From assembly GCA_903826865.1 (NCBI GenBank), contig CAIKGD010000041.1:1-56281 (forward strand): a stretch of 56,281 bases of DNA, written 5' to 3'. Source of the DNA: an uncultured Verrucomicrobiota bacterium. GTDB taxonomy: Bacteria; Verrucomicrobiota; Kiritimatiellia; Kiritimatiellales; Tichowtungiaceae. The stretch's first letter is position 1. Every line of letters starts with the position of its first letter. Of this stretch, positions 33,174-41,530 are shown piece after piece. The position numbers were made by a program, and so were the translations under genes. The notes beneath the pieces were generated by a model that was not told where the DNA came from, did no database searches, and worked only from the letters and a program-made list of their open reading frames with translations.

Positions 33174-33652
33174 GTATGCGCAAAACGAGCGGCAGTGCGG
33201 GGATGACGCTGGTGGAGGTGCTGATTGCTGTTGTACTGACGGCCGCCGCCGCCGCAATTATCTACGAAGGTGTTTTTTACTCTTATAAAACCGTCATGCG
33301 TTCCCGGGCGCGGCTGGATGCGCAAGGTATAGCGTTTGATAAACTCTGGGAGATTTATAATCAGTCGCTTGATACGATCATGGAAATGGCACTGCCGACT
33401 TATACTGATCCGACCAGTACGTCTACACCTCCTTCCAGCGTTTTTTCAACAAACGGAATTGTGCAATGGGCGGTTTTGCCGGAGACCAATCCGCCGGTTC
33501 TCAGGGTTGATTACTGGGAGATTGATGTGCAGGTGTGGGCTCCCAGCAACAGTCCGCTTTTTTCAGTCATCGACACCAACGGCACCGTGACGGCGGCCTA
33601 CGACCGTCCCCTTGCGGAATACCGGGAGCGGCGTTACCGGGGAGACCGTTAA
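33170..33652 (+). CDS. Pseudopilin (GspI/PilV-like)
   Basis: 160 residues, leader MSMRKTSGSAG cut before MTLVEVLIAVVLTAAAAAIIYEG; Met at mature position 1 is common for GspI/PilV types, and Glu5 is present. The soluble domain has no cysteines and ends in RERRYRGDR. An ATG at 33176 is an alternative start. Its ATG overlaps the stop of the previous gene and it is followed after 1 bp by the next pseudopilin gene. Confidence 0.85.
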   Translation: MSMRKTSGSAGMTLVEVLIAVVLTAAAAAIIYEGVFYSYKTVMRSRARLDAQGIAFDKLWEIYNQSLDTIMEMALPTYTDPTSTSTPPSSVFSTNGIVQWAVLPETNPPVLRVDYWEIDVQVWAPSNSPLFSVIDTNGTVTAAYDRPLAEYRERRYRGDR

Positions 33653-33653
33653 G

Positions 33654-34322
33654 ATGAGGAACAGAGGACAGAGATCAGGGATCAGGAGTCAGCGGTCAGG
33701 AGGCCAACGGCACGCTAATACTCCGGCGCGCTCATACTCCGTCACTCCCGCACTCCCGTATCCCGTATCCCGGAAAAGCGGGTTTACGCTGGTGGAGATC
33801 ATGCTGGCTGCGGTGATTTCCGTCATGGTGTTTGTCACCATGGGCATGCTGCTCACCCGTTCTTTCACTCTCTGGATGGATGCCATGGCGAACTGGAAGC
33901 TTGCCCAGCACGCACGGGTTGCGCGGTCGCGCCTGCTGGACGGCGGCTTTTATTTTGCGGCAGGCAGTAATATCGTGGTCAAAACAGGCTGGTTGTCGTC
34001 CACCGGGGTAACCAAGGCGGTTTCATCCGGAGAGGCCTATGTCCAGTATTACCCGCTGGGAGCGACCGGGGGAGCCTTTCGTGCCTACGGGTGGACTAAT
34101 TCCATTGCCGGGAAAGACCTCCGGTTGCAGTCCGGAAGTTCGGTCTGGGCTTTGGGTCAGAGTGTGGCAGCCACCAATTACGCAACCGATGTCAAAGTGG
34201 ATATGTTTCAACCCCTCGTAACAAACATCATGGTGACAGCTACTTTCCGGCTGAGTCTTTTTACGATGGGGAAAACGAATACTCAGTTGTGTACGGTGCA
34301 GGCCTACCTGATCAACCAATAA
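33654..34322 (+). CDS. Pseudopilin (GspJ/PilW-like) with a long repeat-derived leader
   Basis: 222 residues. The prepilin site is KSG cut before FTLVEIMLAAVISVMVFVTMG, as in GspJ/PilW-type minor pilins. The leader is 43 residues long, against 5-15 in most, and residues 4-39 are encoded by a low-complexity repeat, so the native leader was probably just MRN...RKSG. No in-frame ATG, GTG or TTG lies between 33654 and the cleavage site, so the long leader must be translated unless an unusual start is used. It lies 1 bp after the previous gene and overlaps the next ATG. Confidence 0.83.
   Translation: MRNRGQRSGIRSQRSGGQRHANTPARSYSVTPALPYPVSRKSGFTLVEIMLAAVISVMVFVTMGMLLTRSFTLWMDAMANWKLAQHARVARSRLLDGGFYFAAGSNIVVKTGWLSSTGVTKAVSSGEAYVQYYPLGATGGAFRAYGWTNSIAGKDLRLQSGSSVWALGQSVAATNYATDVKVDMFQPLVTNIMVTATFRLSLFTMGKTNTQLCTVQAYLINQ
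33660..33774. repeat. Low-complexity dispersed repeat inside a pseudopilin leader
   Basis: About 115 bp: first a run of GGTCAG/GATCAGG-like units (CAGAGATCAGGGATCAGGAG), then CACTCCCGTATCCCG-like units. Such degenerate tandem units look like intergenic repeats but are here read as protein. Confidence 0.6.
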
Positions 34323-34333
34323 TGAGGTATTCC

Positions 34334-36097
34334 ATGAAAAGAACCGGAAAACAGAATAACGAAGGCTTCGTTCTGGCGGCCGTGCTGATGCTGTTACTGA
34401 TCGGGTCGCTGGTGGCGGGAGCGTTTATGATTTCATCCCGGCAGACCCAGCGCACCGTTGAGCGCTGGCAGGCCTATGATGAATGTCTGTGGGCGGCGCA
34501 GATGGCGATGGAGAAGGTTAAATCGAATATATACACGAACTTCGATGTCTATAACAATTTTACGTTCAGCTGGACCAATATTTACTGGCTGGTGGCTCAT
34601 GCGAAAGACTATAGCACGAACGGTTCGTTGACCACTATTGTGGGGGCGGACAGTCTGTATCCCACTGCTGTTATTACGGCAACGGTAACCAACAGTTCTG
34701 TGTCCGGGACTTTTGAGTCCCAGATGCTTTACATCACGAATCGAGTCACAGCAACCTGGCGCGGGGTTACGCGGACGACCGAAGAAACTGTACGCTACAT
34801 CCTCAGCAGATCCGAAGTTTTTGACTACGCCTATTTTATCAATAATTTCGGCTGGTTCAGGGGCGTCGATATGGTGGTAAACGGTGATATCCGTTCAAAC
34901 TACAACATCGAGCTGAACTCAACGACGCTGGTGCTAAATGGGCGATCGTATGCTCACGGTACGAATCAAGTGCTTAAGACCCCTGTTAAATGGACATATA
35001 CTGCTTACAGTAATGACATCTACCACGCCTATTCCCGTCCCGGCTTCAATGTGGATTTCAACACAAATAATTCCGCCAGCGTATGGTCAAACGGATATAA
35101 TGTTAACTCTACGTTTCGTTCCAATAATGTGGATGCGCTGGAGATGTCTTATATCGGCAATCTGGACGACTATAGATATTATGCGCAGGAGAAAAACGGG
35201 ACGATTTCCAACAACTATGGAATTATCGTGGATGCCGTGTTCAGCGGGATCGGACCCAGCGGTTACACGAATGCGGCGGACAGAACAGGATTTACCGGTT
35301 TCACGAACGGTGCAGACAGGGGAAGCCTCGTCTTGATTGGAACATCGAACAATCCGATCCGGATCAACGGGCCGGTTGTCATTGACGGCGATCTGATTAT
35401 CAAAGGGTATTATACGGGGCAGGGTACCATCTATGCCGGACGAAACATACACGTTATCGGCGATCTTATTGCAACCAATCCAGTGATCTGGAAGCATCCG
35501 GATACCGCCTCCGGCTTCACCAATACGACACTCCCCGTCAACCTTACGAAGGATTTTCTGGGGTTATGCTCTAAAGGGTCTATTGTGTTGGGCGACTATA
35601 ATGAAAGCTCGTTTGACTCATCAGTTGCAACCTATCTGAAACCGTCTTTTACCGACAGGTATCAGGTAACGGCGACGGATGCAGATATCGGCTATGTTTC
35701 TTACAAGGAAAACGGCACCAATTTTTTTAACGGAGATTACACCGCGACCTTCGGGGTCAAGTGCGGCGCTGCGGAGACAAACACGGCGGCGCGTAAATAT
35801 TATGAATCCAGTATTTCAGATGCAAAACTGAGTACATTGTCGCCGCAGGCCACGATCAAGCGGATTGACGCAACGCTTTATAACAACCATTTGACGGTCG
35901 GCAAGCTCGGTGCAACCGGTACAAATTCCTTGATCAACGGCGGGATTATCTGCCGTGACGAGGCGCTTTTACCGACCGGCAGACTGTATCTGAACTGGGA
36001 TCCAAGAATCGCTTTGGATACAGTCTTCAGACCTTATCTGCCTATGGGGCTTAAACCGGCTAAAACGATTCTTTGGCGGGAGTTGAAGTCACCATGA
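34334..36097 (+). CDS. PilX-like pilus-associated protein
   Basis: 587 residues. The N-terminus MKRTGKQNNEGFVLAAVLMLLLIGSLVAG is a prepilin-like helix lacking Glu5, as in PilX/GspK-type proteins, followed by the family's SSRQTQRTVERWQAYDECLWAAQMAMEK stretch. The large remainder (about 170-587) is beta-rich, with segments such as VVIDGDLIIKGYYTGQGTIYAGRNIHVIGD that resemble the polymer-forming part of similar PVC proteins. ATG at 34334 is chosen for GAGG six bases upstream; 34322 is possible. It may cap the pseudopilus or bind substrate. Confidence 0.77.
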   Translation: MKRTGKQNNEGFVLAAVLMLLLIGSLVAGAFMISSRQTQRTVERWQAYDECLWAAQMAMEKVKSNIYTNFDVYNNFTFSWTNIYWLVAHAKDYSTNGSLTTIVGADSLYPTAVITATVTNSSVSGTFESQMLYITNRVTATWRGVTRTTEETVRYILSRSEVFDYAYFINNFGWFRGVDMVVNGDIRSNYNIELNSTTLVLNGRSYAHGTNQVLKTPVKWTYTAYSNDIYHAYSRPGFNVDFNTNNSASVWSNGYNVNSTFRSNNVDALEMSYIGNLDDYRYYAQEKNGTISNNYGIIVDAVFSGIGPSGYTNAADRTGFTGFTNGADRGSLVLIGTSNNPIRINGPVVIDGDLIIKGYYTGQGTIYAGRNIHVIGDLIATNPVIWKHPDTASGFTNTTLPVNLTKDFLGLCSKGSIVLGDYNESSFDSSVATYLKPSFTDRYQVTATDADIGYVSYKENGTNFFNGDYTATFGVKCGAAETNTAARKYYESSISDAKLSTLSPQATIKRIDATLYNNHLTVGKLGATGTNSLINGGIICRDEALLPTGRLYLNWDPRIALDTVFRPYLPMGLKPAKTILWRELKSP

Positions 36098-36474
36098 AAG
36101 CGGTACGCCTGTTAATATTTGGAGTTGTTGCGCTGCAGGCACTGCCGCTGCTGGCGTTTCTGCCGCCCGATGCCGAATTCAGGCAAAAGGAAATCATTCA
36201 AAACCGGATGCGTGCGCGGGCGGAGTATGAACAGCAGCAGAAAGATTACGGACAAGCCGTGGTCGCCAGCCGCATCAGGATGCAGGCCGCCATGGAAAAG
36301 CCGCCGTGGATGCGTAAAGCCGGAAATAAAGCAGTCGCCGGGGATGAACTCTTTCGTCCTGCGCAAAGCGCAGCAAAAATAAATCATCGCTTTTTAGTGT
36401 CCATCGTGCTTTTAATTCTAATCGGGGTTGGTGCCGGGCTGGTTCGGTATAAAACACGGAAACTCGACGGATAA
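36094..36474 (+). CDS. Small two-helix membrane protein of the secretion cluster
   Basis: 126 residues, not recognised. A hydrophobic N-terminal segment (LLIFGVVALQALPLLAFL), possibly a signal peptide, is followed by a charged helical region rich in Q, R and K (about 25-100). A C-terminal membrane helix (FLVSIVLLILIGVGAGLV) and a short basic tail finish it. The start overlaps the stop of the PilX-like gene (ATGA), so it is translated with the pseudopilins. A 196-bp gap to pilM follows. Confidence 0.65.
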   Translation: MKAVRLLIFGVVALQALPLLAFLPPDAEFRQKEIIQNRMRARAEYEQQQKDYGQAVVASRIRMQAAMEKPPWMRKAGNKAVAGDELFRPAQSAAKINHRFLVSIVLLILIGVGAGLVRYKTRKLDG

Positions 36475-36670
36475 CGTTTTATAACGCGAGGTTGAACGCA
36501 TTCTGCGAAAAACCTCCCCGGAAATGATCGGATAACGGGATGACTGGAGTGATGGAACAGAGCATATCGCTGAGCGCAGGCGGATTCCCGGACGGGAGCG
36601 GCGGATTGCAGCGGCAGCGGACTCTTTCATTCCGGAACGCGGACTCCTTATTCCATGGGATAAAACGCAC

Positions 36671-37684
36671 ATGGCGTTAAAGTTTAAAGCACCGATCAGT
36701 AAAGAGCAGGGCGGACGCCGGCTGGCGAATCTGCTGGCGCTTGATTTCGCCACCACCGGGATCAAAGCCGTTCGTCTGAAAAAGACCAAAGACCATATCG
36801 TGCTGGTTGCTGCCGATATCCTGCCGCCCTTCGATCCGGAAGCTGAAGAACGGCCGGTGCTGTTCAAGCCGCTGTCCGCTTATTACACCGCACTGTGCGC
36901 CACCATGGACAATGTCCTTTTGCGCGTTTTTGCCCAGGTGCTTCCGGAAGACGAAGACCTTGAAGCGCTGGTGCGCGATAATCTCAGTGCGGCCGCAGAC
37001 TATCGTGCCGGCGGCCTTGTGCTTTCCCGCGCCCGCGGCAAGCGCGAAAGCACCGTGCTGGGCGTCGCAGTGCCCGAAAAAACAGTTCAGCACTATCTCT
37101 CGCTCTTCTCCAGCGGCGCACCCGCGCCGCGCTCGCTTGAGCTTTCCGGGCTGGCGGCGTTCTCCGCTTTTCTGTTTAATTGCGGAGCGCAGACCGAAAC
37201 CCAGACGGTCTGCCTTATCGAAACCGGCGCGCGCTATACTTATGTCGCCTTTCTGCACCGCAACCAGCTGCAGATTGTCAACCGCTTCGAAGTCGGCGGT
37301 GAAGCCCTGCAGCGGCAGATTCAGATGGCGCTGGGTGTGGATGCCGAGATGGCCGACACTATTCTTTCCGGCGGATCCATTGATGTCTCTTCGCCGGTCC
37401 GTCAGGTGCTCAACCCGTTTGCTAAACAGCTTTCCATCTACCGCGAATTTGTCGAACGCCAGAACAAGAGTCCGCTTTCCGCCGTTTATATCTCCGGCGG
37501 GCAGGCGGAGTCGCCATACTGGCAGGCGGCCGTCAAAGAGGTGCTCGGCTTTGTTCCCCAGGTTTGGAATCCGTTCGGAAAAATCCAGATTCCGCCCGGA
37601 ACCTTCCCGGAAAAACTGAAAGGGCAGGAGCCCCGCTTTGCGGCGGCGGTAGGCGCGGCGCTCGCGGGAATGGAGACGCCATGA
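36671..37684 (+). CDS. pilM: Actin-like assembly protein PilM
   Basis: 337 residues of the PilM/GspL-like actin fold, a cytoplasmic ring protein that binds the N-terminal tail of PilN. Nucleotide-fold signatures are visible: LLALDFATTGIKAVRL at the N-terminus, TVCLIETGARYTYVAFL in the middle, NRFEVGGEALQRQIQ, and the second phosphate-like loop AVYISGGQAESP. It is the first of a tight pilM-N-O-P-Q run with ATGA overlaps at each junction up to pilP. No strong promoter is visible in the gap upstream, so it may be read from the pseudopilin operon. Confidence 0.9.
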   Translation: MALKFKAPISKEQGGRRLANLLALDFATTGIKAVRLKKTKDHIVLVAADILPPFDPEAEERPVLFKPLSAYYTALCATMDNVLLRVFAQVLPEDEDLEALVRDNLSAAADYRAGGLVLSRARGKRESTVLGVAVPEKTVQHYLSLFSSGAPAPRSLELSGLAAFSAFLFNCGAQTETQTVCLIETGARYTYVAFLHRNQLQIVNRFEVGGEALQRQIQMALGVDAEMADTILSGGSIDVSSPVRQVLNPFAKQLSIYREFVERQNKSPLSAVYISGGQAESPYWQAAVKEVLGFVPQVWNPFGKIQIPPGTFPEKLKGQEPRFAAAVGAALAGMETP

Positions 37685-38268
37685 ATCTGCAAGTCAACCT
37701 CCTGAAAAAAGTGGAACGGCGCTATCAGGGCATCGTCAGCATGAAAGTGATGGCGCTCGGTTCTGTCAGCGTTCTGGCGGGTATTACCATTCTGGTTTTT
37801 TCGCTGGCGGGTATTTCTAAAATGACGCTCAACGCCAATCTGGATCGTGCCCGGCGTGAATTCGAACGTCTTGATCCGCAGGCCAAAGTGATTCGCGCAG
37901 GGCAGGCTGCTATTGAGGCCAATCGCAAAACCCTCGCCGATCTGGAAACCTGGTCGCAGGGCGACCACCCCTCCATGTTCAGCATTCTGCGGGCGGTTCA
38001 GCGGGAAATTCCGGCGCCGATGGCACTGGAGAATCTGTTTGCCGGGCTGGAACAGGAGACTCCAACTGATCCGTCTTATTACACGCTCCGGATCAACGGG
38101 CGCGCCCAGGGCGAACTGACGGCTGTTGATGCCAAACGCCAGCTCAACTCCAGCGCCGAATTGCGCCGCTTTTGCGGTGAAGCCAAACTGATCTCTTCGC
38201 AGCGCGAAACGGGCGAAAACTGGAAGTTTGCGCTCGAAGGGCGCCGTTTGGCGGGAGGTGCCAAATGA
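37681..38268 (+). CDS. pilN: PilN-like inner-membrane alignment protein
   Basis: 195 residues. It begins MNLQVNLLKKVERRYQG, matching the NLL tail through which PilN docks into PilM. One membrane helix (about 22-42, VMALGSVSVLAGITILVFSLAG), a periplasmic coiled coil (about 45-85) and a ferredoxin-like domain follow. It heads the PilN-PilO pair that forms the periplasmic alignment complex. ATGA overlaps both neighbours. Assigned mainly by position plus architecture. Confidence 0.82.
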   Translation: MNLQVNLLKKVERRYQGIVSMKVMALGSVSVLAGITILVFSLAGISKMTLNANLDRARREFERLDPQAKVIRAGQAAIEANRKTLADLETWSQGDHPSMFSILRAVQREIPAPMALENLFAGLEQETPTDPSYYTLRINGRAQGELTAVDAKRQLNSSAELRRFCGEAKLISSQRETGENWKFALEGRRLAGGAK

Positions 38269-38861
38269 TGAACTGGTCGGCCCTCACCAAAAAACAGCAG
38301 CAGATGGTTATTGCCACGGCGGTGCTGGCGGTGGTGCAGATCGTTTTGATGGCCCACTTTCTCGGCTGGACCAAGCCCCCGGCGGCGCGCGGCGGAGCGG
38401 TTAAAAAAGAGCTGGTCGCGCTGGAACAGAAACTCAGTGATGCCCGCGCAATTATCAAGCGGGAGGAGACCATCCGCAGTGAACTTGCTCAGAGTATCGA
38501 AAAACTGGAAGCGCTGACGTCTTATGCGCCCACACTGTCTGACCGCTATGCCTGGGCCTATGAATATGTTTCGCGCTGTGCCACGCAGGCCCGGGTTGAG
38601 CTCGACAACCTCGAAGAAGCAGTGACTCTGGCTGACGAAAGCAAAAAAGACGCAGCCGCCCCGCCTTATGAAATCAGCGTTTCCACCCGGTGCGGGTATA
38701 ACAACCTCGTAGAACTTCTCTGGCGGCTTGAAAAAGACAATCCGCTGCTGCGGATCAAAGCAGTCACGGTTTCTGCTTTATCCGACAAGCCGCAGGCTCA
38801 TCAGGTGCGCATCGTCATGCAGTGGCCTTCCTCAGTGAAAATAGAGAAAGGGACGCAATGA
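38265..38861 (+). CDS. pilO: PilO-like inner-membrane alignment protein
   Basis: 198 residues: a short cytoplasmic start, a membrane helix (VIATAVLAVVQIVLMAHFLG), a coiled coil (about 45-85, VKKELVALEQKLSDARAII) and a C-terminal ferredoxin-like domain with YEISVSTRCGYNNLVELLWRL. This matches PilO/GspM-type partners of PilN. Identification rests on position between pilN and pilP and on this architecture. Confidence 0.8.
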   Translation: MMNWSALTKKQQQMVIATAVLAVVQIVLMAHFLGWTKPPAARGGAVKKELVALEQKLSDARAIIKREETIRSELAQSIEKLEALTSYAPTLSDRYAWAYEYVSRCATQARVELDNLEEAVTLADESKKDAAAPPYEISVSTRCGYNNLVELLWRLEKDNPLLRIKAVTVSALSDKPQAHQVRIVMQWPSSVKIEKGTQ

Positions 38862-39367
38862 ACAGCGGCTTTTCTGTTAAGGTTCCAGCCGGAAAAGGAT
38901 TTTTGTTCTTTGTTCTGCTGGGCTTTTCTCTGACCGCATTCGCGCAGGACGACCTTTTGATCACTGTCGCTGCGCCGGCGGCGGAAACCGGTACGGTCTC
39001 GTCATCCGCCATTGTGCCGCCGACCGTGTCTGCTGTCCCTGACAAAGGATCTGCCGAACAAAAGGAACAGGAATTGCTCAGAGATCCATTCTGGCCGGTC
39101 GGTTTTTTCCCCGAAGGCTGGCAGAAGAAATCGTCTGCTCAGAGCGAACCGAATATGGATGTATCGGGCTGGAAAGCGGCCGCCGGAAAAATCCGGATCA
39201 GCGGAACCAGCCGGATGGGCGGACGGACGGCGGCTCTTGTGAACGGAGAATTGAAGAGTACCGGCGATCTGGTAGACGTATTGTCTGAAGGAAAAAACTA
39301 TCAGTGGCAGATTGTTGGAATTGAAGCGGATGGACGGGTGAAATTAAAAAAACTGGGAATAAAATAA
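38858..39367 (+). CDS. pilP: PilP-like periplasmic protein
   Basis: 169 residues with an N-terminal signal peptide (FLFFVLLGFSLTAFA, cleavage after AFAQ possible; no lipobox, unlike classical PilP lipoproteins). A linker carries the RDPFWPVGFFPEGW motif, typical of PilP/GspC-like proteins. A small beta domain (about 105-169, KIRISGTSRMGGRTAALVNGEL to IVGIEADGRVKLKKLG) would dock on the secretin N0 domain. The start overlaps pilO and pilQ follows after 17 bp. Confidence 0.78.
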   Translation: MNSGFSVKVPAGKGFLFFVLLGFSLTAFAQDDLLITVAAPAAETGTVSSSAIVPPTVSAVPDKGSAEQKEQELLRDPFWPVGFFPEGWQKKSSAQSEPNMDVSGWKAAAGKIRISGTSRMGGRTAALVNGELKSTGDLVDVLSEGKNYQWQIVGIEADGRVKLKKLGIK

Positions 39368-39384
39368 AAAGCAGGAGCTGATCC

Positions 39385-41451
39385 ATGAGAGTGAAAAGAA
39401 TAGCAGTTTTAGTAATACTGACGGCGGCTGCAGTGATTTATGCTCAGGACGTGGCTCAGATATTCAATGAACTGAAGGCCAAAGCCGATGCCGCTCCTGC
39501 TCCGGCAGCCGCTCCGGAGGTAAGGGCAATCCCGGTGCCTGCGGCCGTGGAGCCGCCGGCGGCTCCTGAAGTAAAAGCGGTTTCTGCACCTGTTGCTGTC
39601 GAACCGCCAGCTGCTCCTGAAGTAAAGGCGGTTTCTGCGCCTGCGGCCGTGGAACCGATCCCGGCTGTTGTTGAAACGTCCGCCCAGACTGCCGTGGCGG
39701 CGAAACCCGCAGTTGCGCCGGACAGCGATATTCAAAATGTCGCGATCATTCGTGAACCGTCCAGCGGCTCGATCAAGGGAGGACTGATTTCGCTCGCGCT
39801 CAAAGAGGTTGAACTCAACAGCGTCATTCGTCTTTTTGCGACGCTTTCCGACGCCAATATTATTGTTCCGACCCTTGAAGGCGCCACCGGTGCCGTGAAA
39901 GTGGATGTAAACCTCAAAAATGTGGAATGGAAACCTGCCTTGCAGGCCATTCTCGACGCGCACAGCCTTGAACTGTACGAAAAGGTTCCCGGCACCGAGG
40001 TTTACAGTGTCCGGAAAAAACCGGCCGATGCACCGCCTGTCATGAATGTGAAAATATTTAAACTCGACTACGCCTCCGTCTCCAACGTCAACGATATGAT
40101 CAGCAGTATGGTGCCCAAAACCGGGACGGCGGCGGGAAAAATATCGATCTATCCCGCCCGCAATACGATTGTGGTGCAGAGTACGCCCGAAAATCTGATG
40201 GAAATACAGACTATGATCACGGCGGTGGATCTGCCGCGTCAGCAGGTTTTTATCGAAGCTAAATTCATGGAACTCACCGACAGTGCCTCCAAACAGCTGG
40301 GGATCGACTGGAGGATGCTTGGCGGCTCAAAAAATGAAAATGGCGGTTACAGACTCGGGAGCAGCCTCAACGGGTCTTATGACTTCAACGACAGCAAAAT
40401 CGACGGTATAGATAAAACCCAAACGGACAACCGGAGCACCAGCTTCAGCAGCGCGGAAAACCGCTACACGGATATTGCAGGCAGGCCGTATGAAAATCTA
40501 ACAGCAACTCCCGGCTCCGCTGCTATTGATTATCCCGCCCGTCCCGGCAGTTTCGGGCCTAATGACACCCGTTCATTCGGCGTTACGCCTACCGTCAAGA
40601 CAACAACACTCGCCGATTCCCTTTCACAATCGCTGTCAAAAATCACCTCGCTGGATCAAAGCACGGTGACGCGGGCATTGGGAGCCACGTTAAACGCAGA
40701 CGACTTCAATCTGGTGCTGGCCGCGCTGAAAGAAATCAACGGGATAAAGATTGTCTCGAATCCTAAAATAATCGTGGCCAATGAAGAAACGGCCCAGATA
40801 TACATTGGACAGAAGGAGCCGAATATCAAGCAGTCAACCACACAGGCGCAGCAGGCGGATGCGGTTACGACTTATAACCTTGATCCCGACCGGCCGTTCT
40901 TTGAATACGGTATCAAACTGGATGTAACTCCGGTGGTTAATACCGCCAGCAATATTTCGGTGACCATTGCGCCTTCTTTGTCACGCTGGGTGAAGGACAA
41001 AACGGTTGGTAATGGCGGCACCATTAACACCTTTCCGGTAACGGATGAAAAAACCATTAAAACAGTTTTCGCGCTGGAAAGCGGACAGACGGCGGCCATC
41101 GGCGGGCTGACCGAATTGACGACCAATGATACGGAACGGAAAATCCCTCTGCTTGGAAGTATTCCGCTGATCGGGCGGCTTTTCAGTTACAGCGATAAGC
41201 AGAATAAACAAGTCGAGACCGTCATTTTTGTGACAGTCGGGCTGGCCAATCCGGCAAACATTGACATGGAAACCGGCCTGCCGCAGGAATCCACTTTGGC
41301 GATGCGCTATGACGCCAAAGCACGGTCTGACCGGCAGATTAAAACGCAGGAGCAGAAGCTGCTTGACCAGCATGAATCTGAACGGGCACAGAGCGCGGTT
41401 AAAAAACTGCAGGATGCGGAACAGAAACGGCTTGATAAAAAGAAGAAATAG
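39385..41451 (+). CDS. pilQ: Secretin PilQ/GspD
   Basis: 688 residues, the outer-membrane channel. A signal peptide (residues 1-20) is followed by an Ala/Pro-rich linker (about 30-110) with near-identical units of the form PAAPEVKAVSAPVAVEP. Then come N0/N1-like domains (IKGGLISLALKEVELNSVIRLF; FKLDYASVSNVNDMISSM; TIVVQSTPENLMEIQTMI) and the secretin domain from about 410 (LVLAALKEINGIKIVSNPKI, LESGQTAAIGGLTEL, KIPLLGSIPLIGRLFSYS). The tail is a charged K/Q/E-rich coiled coil. No AMIN domains are seen, which leans towards a GspD-like role. GCAGGAG stands before the ATG. The subtilase gene follows. Confidence 0.93.
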   Translation: MRVKRIAVLVILTAAAVIYAQDVAQIFNELKAKADAAPAPAAAPEVRAIPVPAAVEPPAAPEVKAVSAPVAVEPPAAPEVKAVSAPAAVEPIPAVVETSAQTAVAAKPAVAPDSDIQNVAIIREPSSGSIKGGLISLALKEVELNSVIRLFATLSDANIIVPTLEGATGAVKVDVNLKNVEWKPALQAILDAHSLELYEKVPGTEVYSVRKKPADAPPVMNVKIFKLDYASVSNVNDMISSMVPKTGTAAGKISIYPARNTIVVQSTPENLMEIQTMITAVDLPRQQVFIEAKFMELTDSASKQLGIDWRMLGGSKNENGGYRLGSSLNGSYDFNDSKIDGIDKTQTDNRSTSFSSAENRYTDIAGRPYENLTATPGSAAIDYPARPGSFGPNDTRSFGVTPTVKTTTLADSLSQSLSKITSLDQSTVTRALGATLNADDFNLVLAALKEINGIKIVSNPKIIVANEETAQIYIGQKEPNIKQSTTQAQQADAVTTYNLDPDRPFFEYGIKLDVTPVVNTASNISVTIAPSLSRWVKDKTVGNGGTINTFPVTDEKTIKTVFALESGQTAAIGGLTELTTNDTERKIPLLGSIPLIGRLFSYSDKQNKQVETVIFVTVGLANPANIDMETGLPQESTLAMRYDAKARSDRQIKTQEQKLLDQHESERAQSAVKKLQDAEQKRLDKKKK

Positions 41452-41509
41452 TTCCGGCTGTGCGGGATATTCAACAGACCATGACAAGCTGAACATCCCG
41501 GCTCCGGAA
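41452..41509. repeat. Inverted repeat between the secretin and subtilase genes
   Basis: TTCCGG...CGGGATATTCA pairs with TGAACATCCCG...CCGGAA, starting directly after the secretin stop. There is no T-run, so it may attenuate or protect the message rather than end it, or be another REP-like unit. Confidence 0.55.
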
Positions 41510-41530
41510 CAACTCCAAGGCGGGTGAATT

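Noticed and set aside
39480-39720. A CRISPR or tandem DNA repeat in the pilQ 5' region
   Set aside because: The near-identical units are in-frame Ala/Pro-rich linker codons; there are no spacers and no cas genes.
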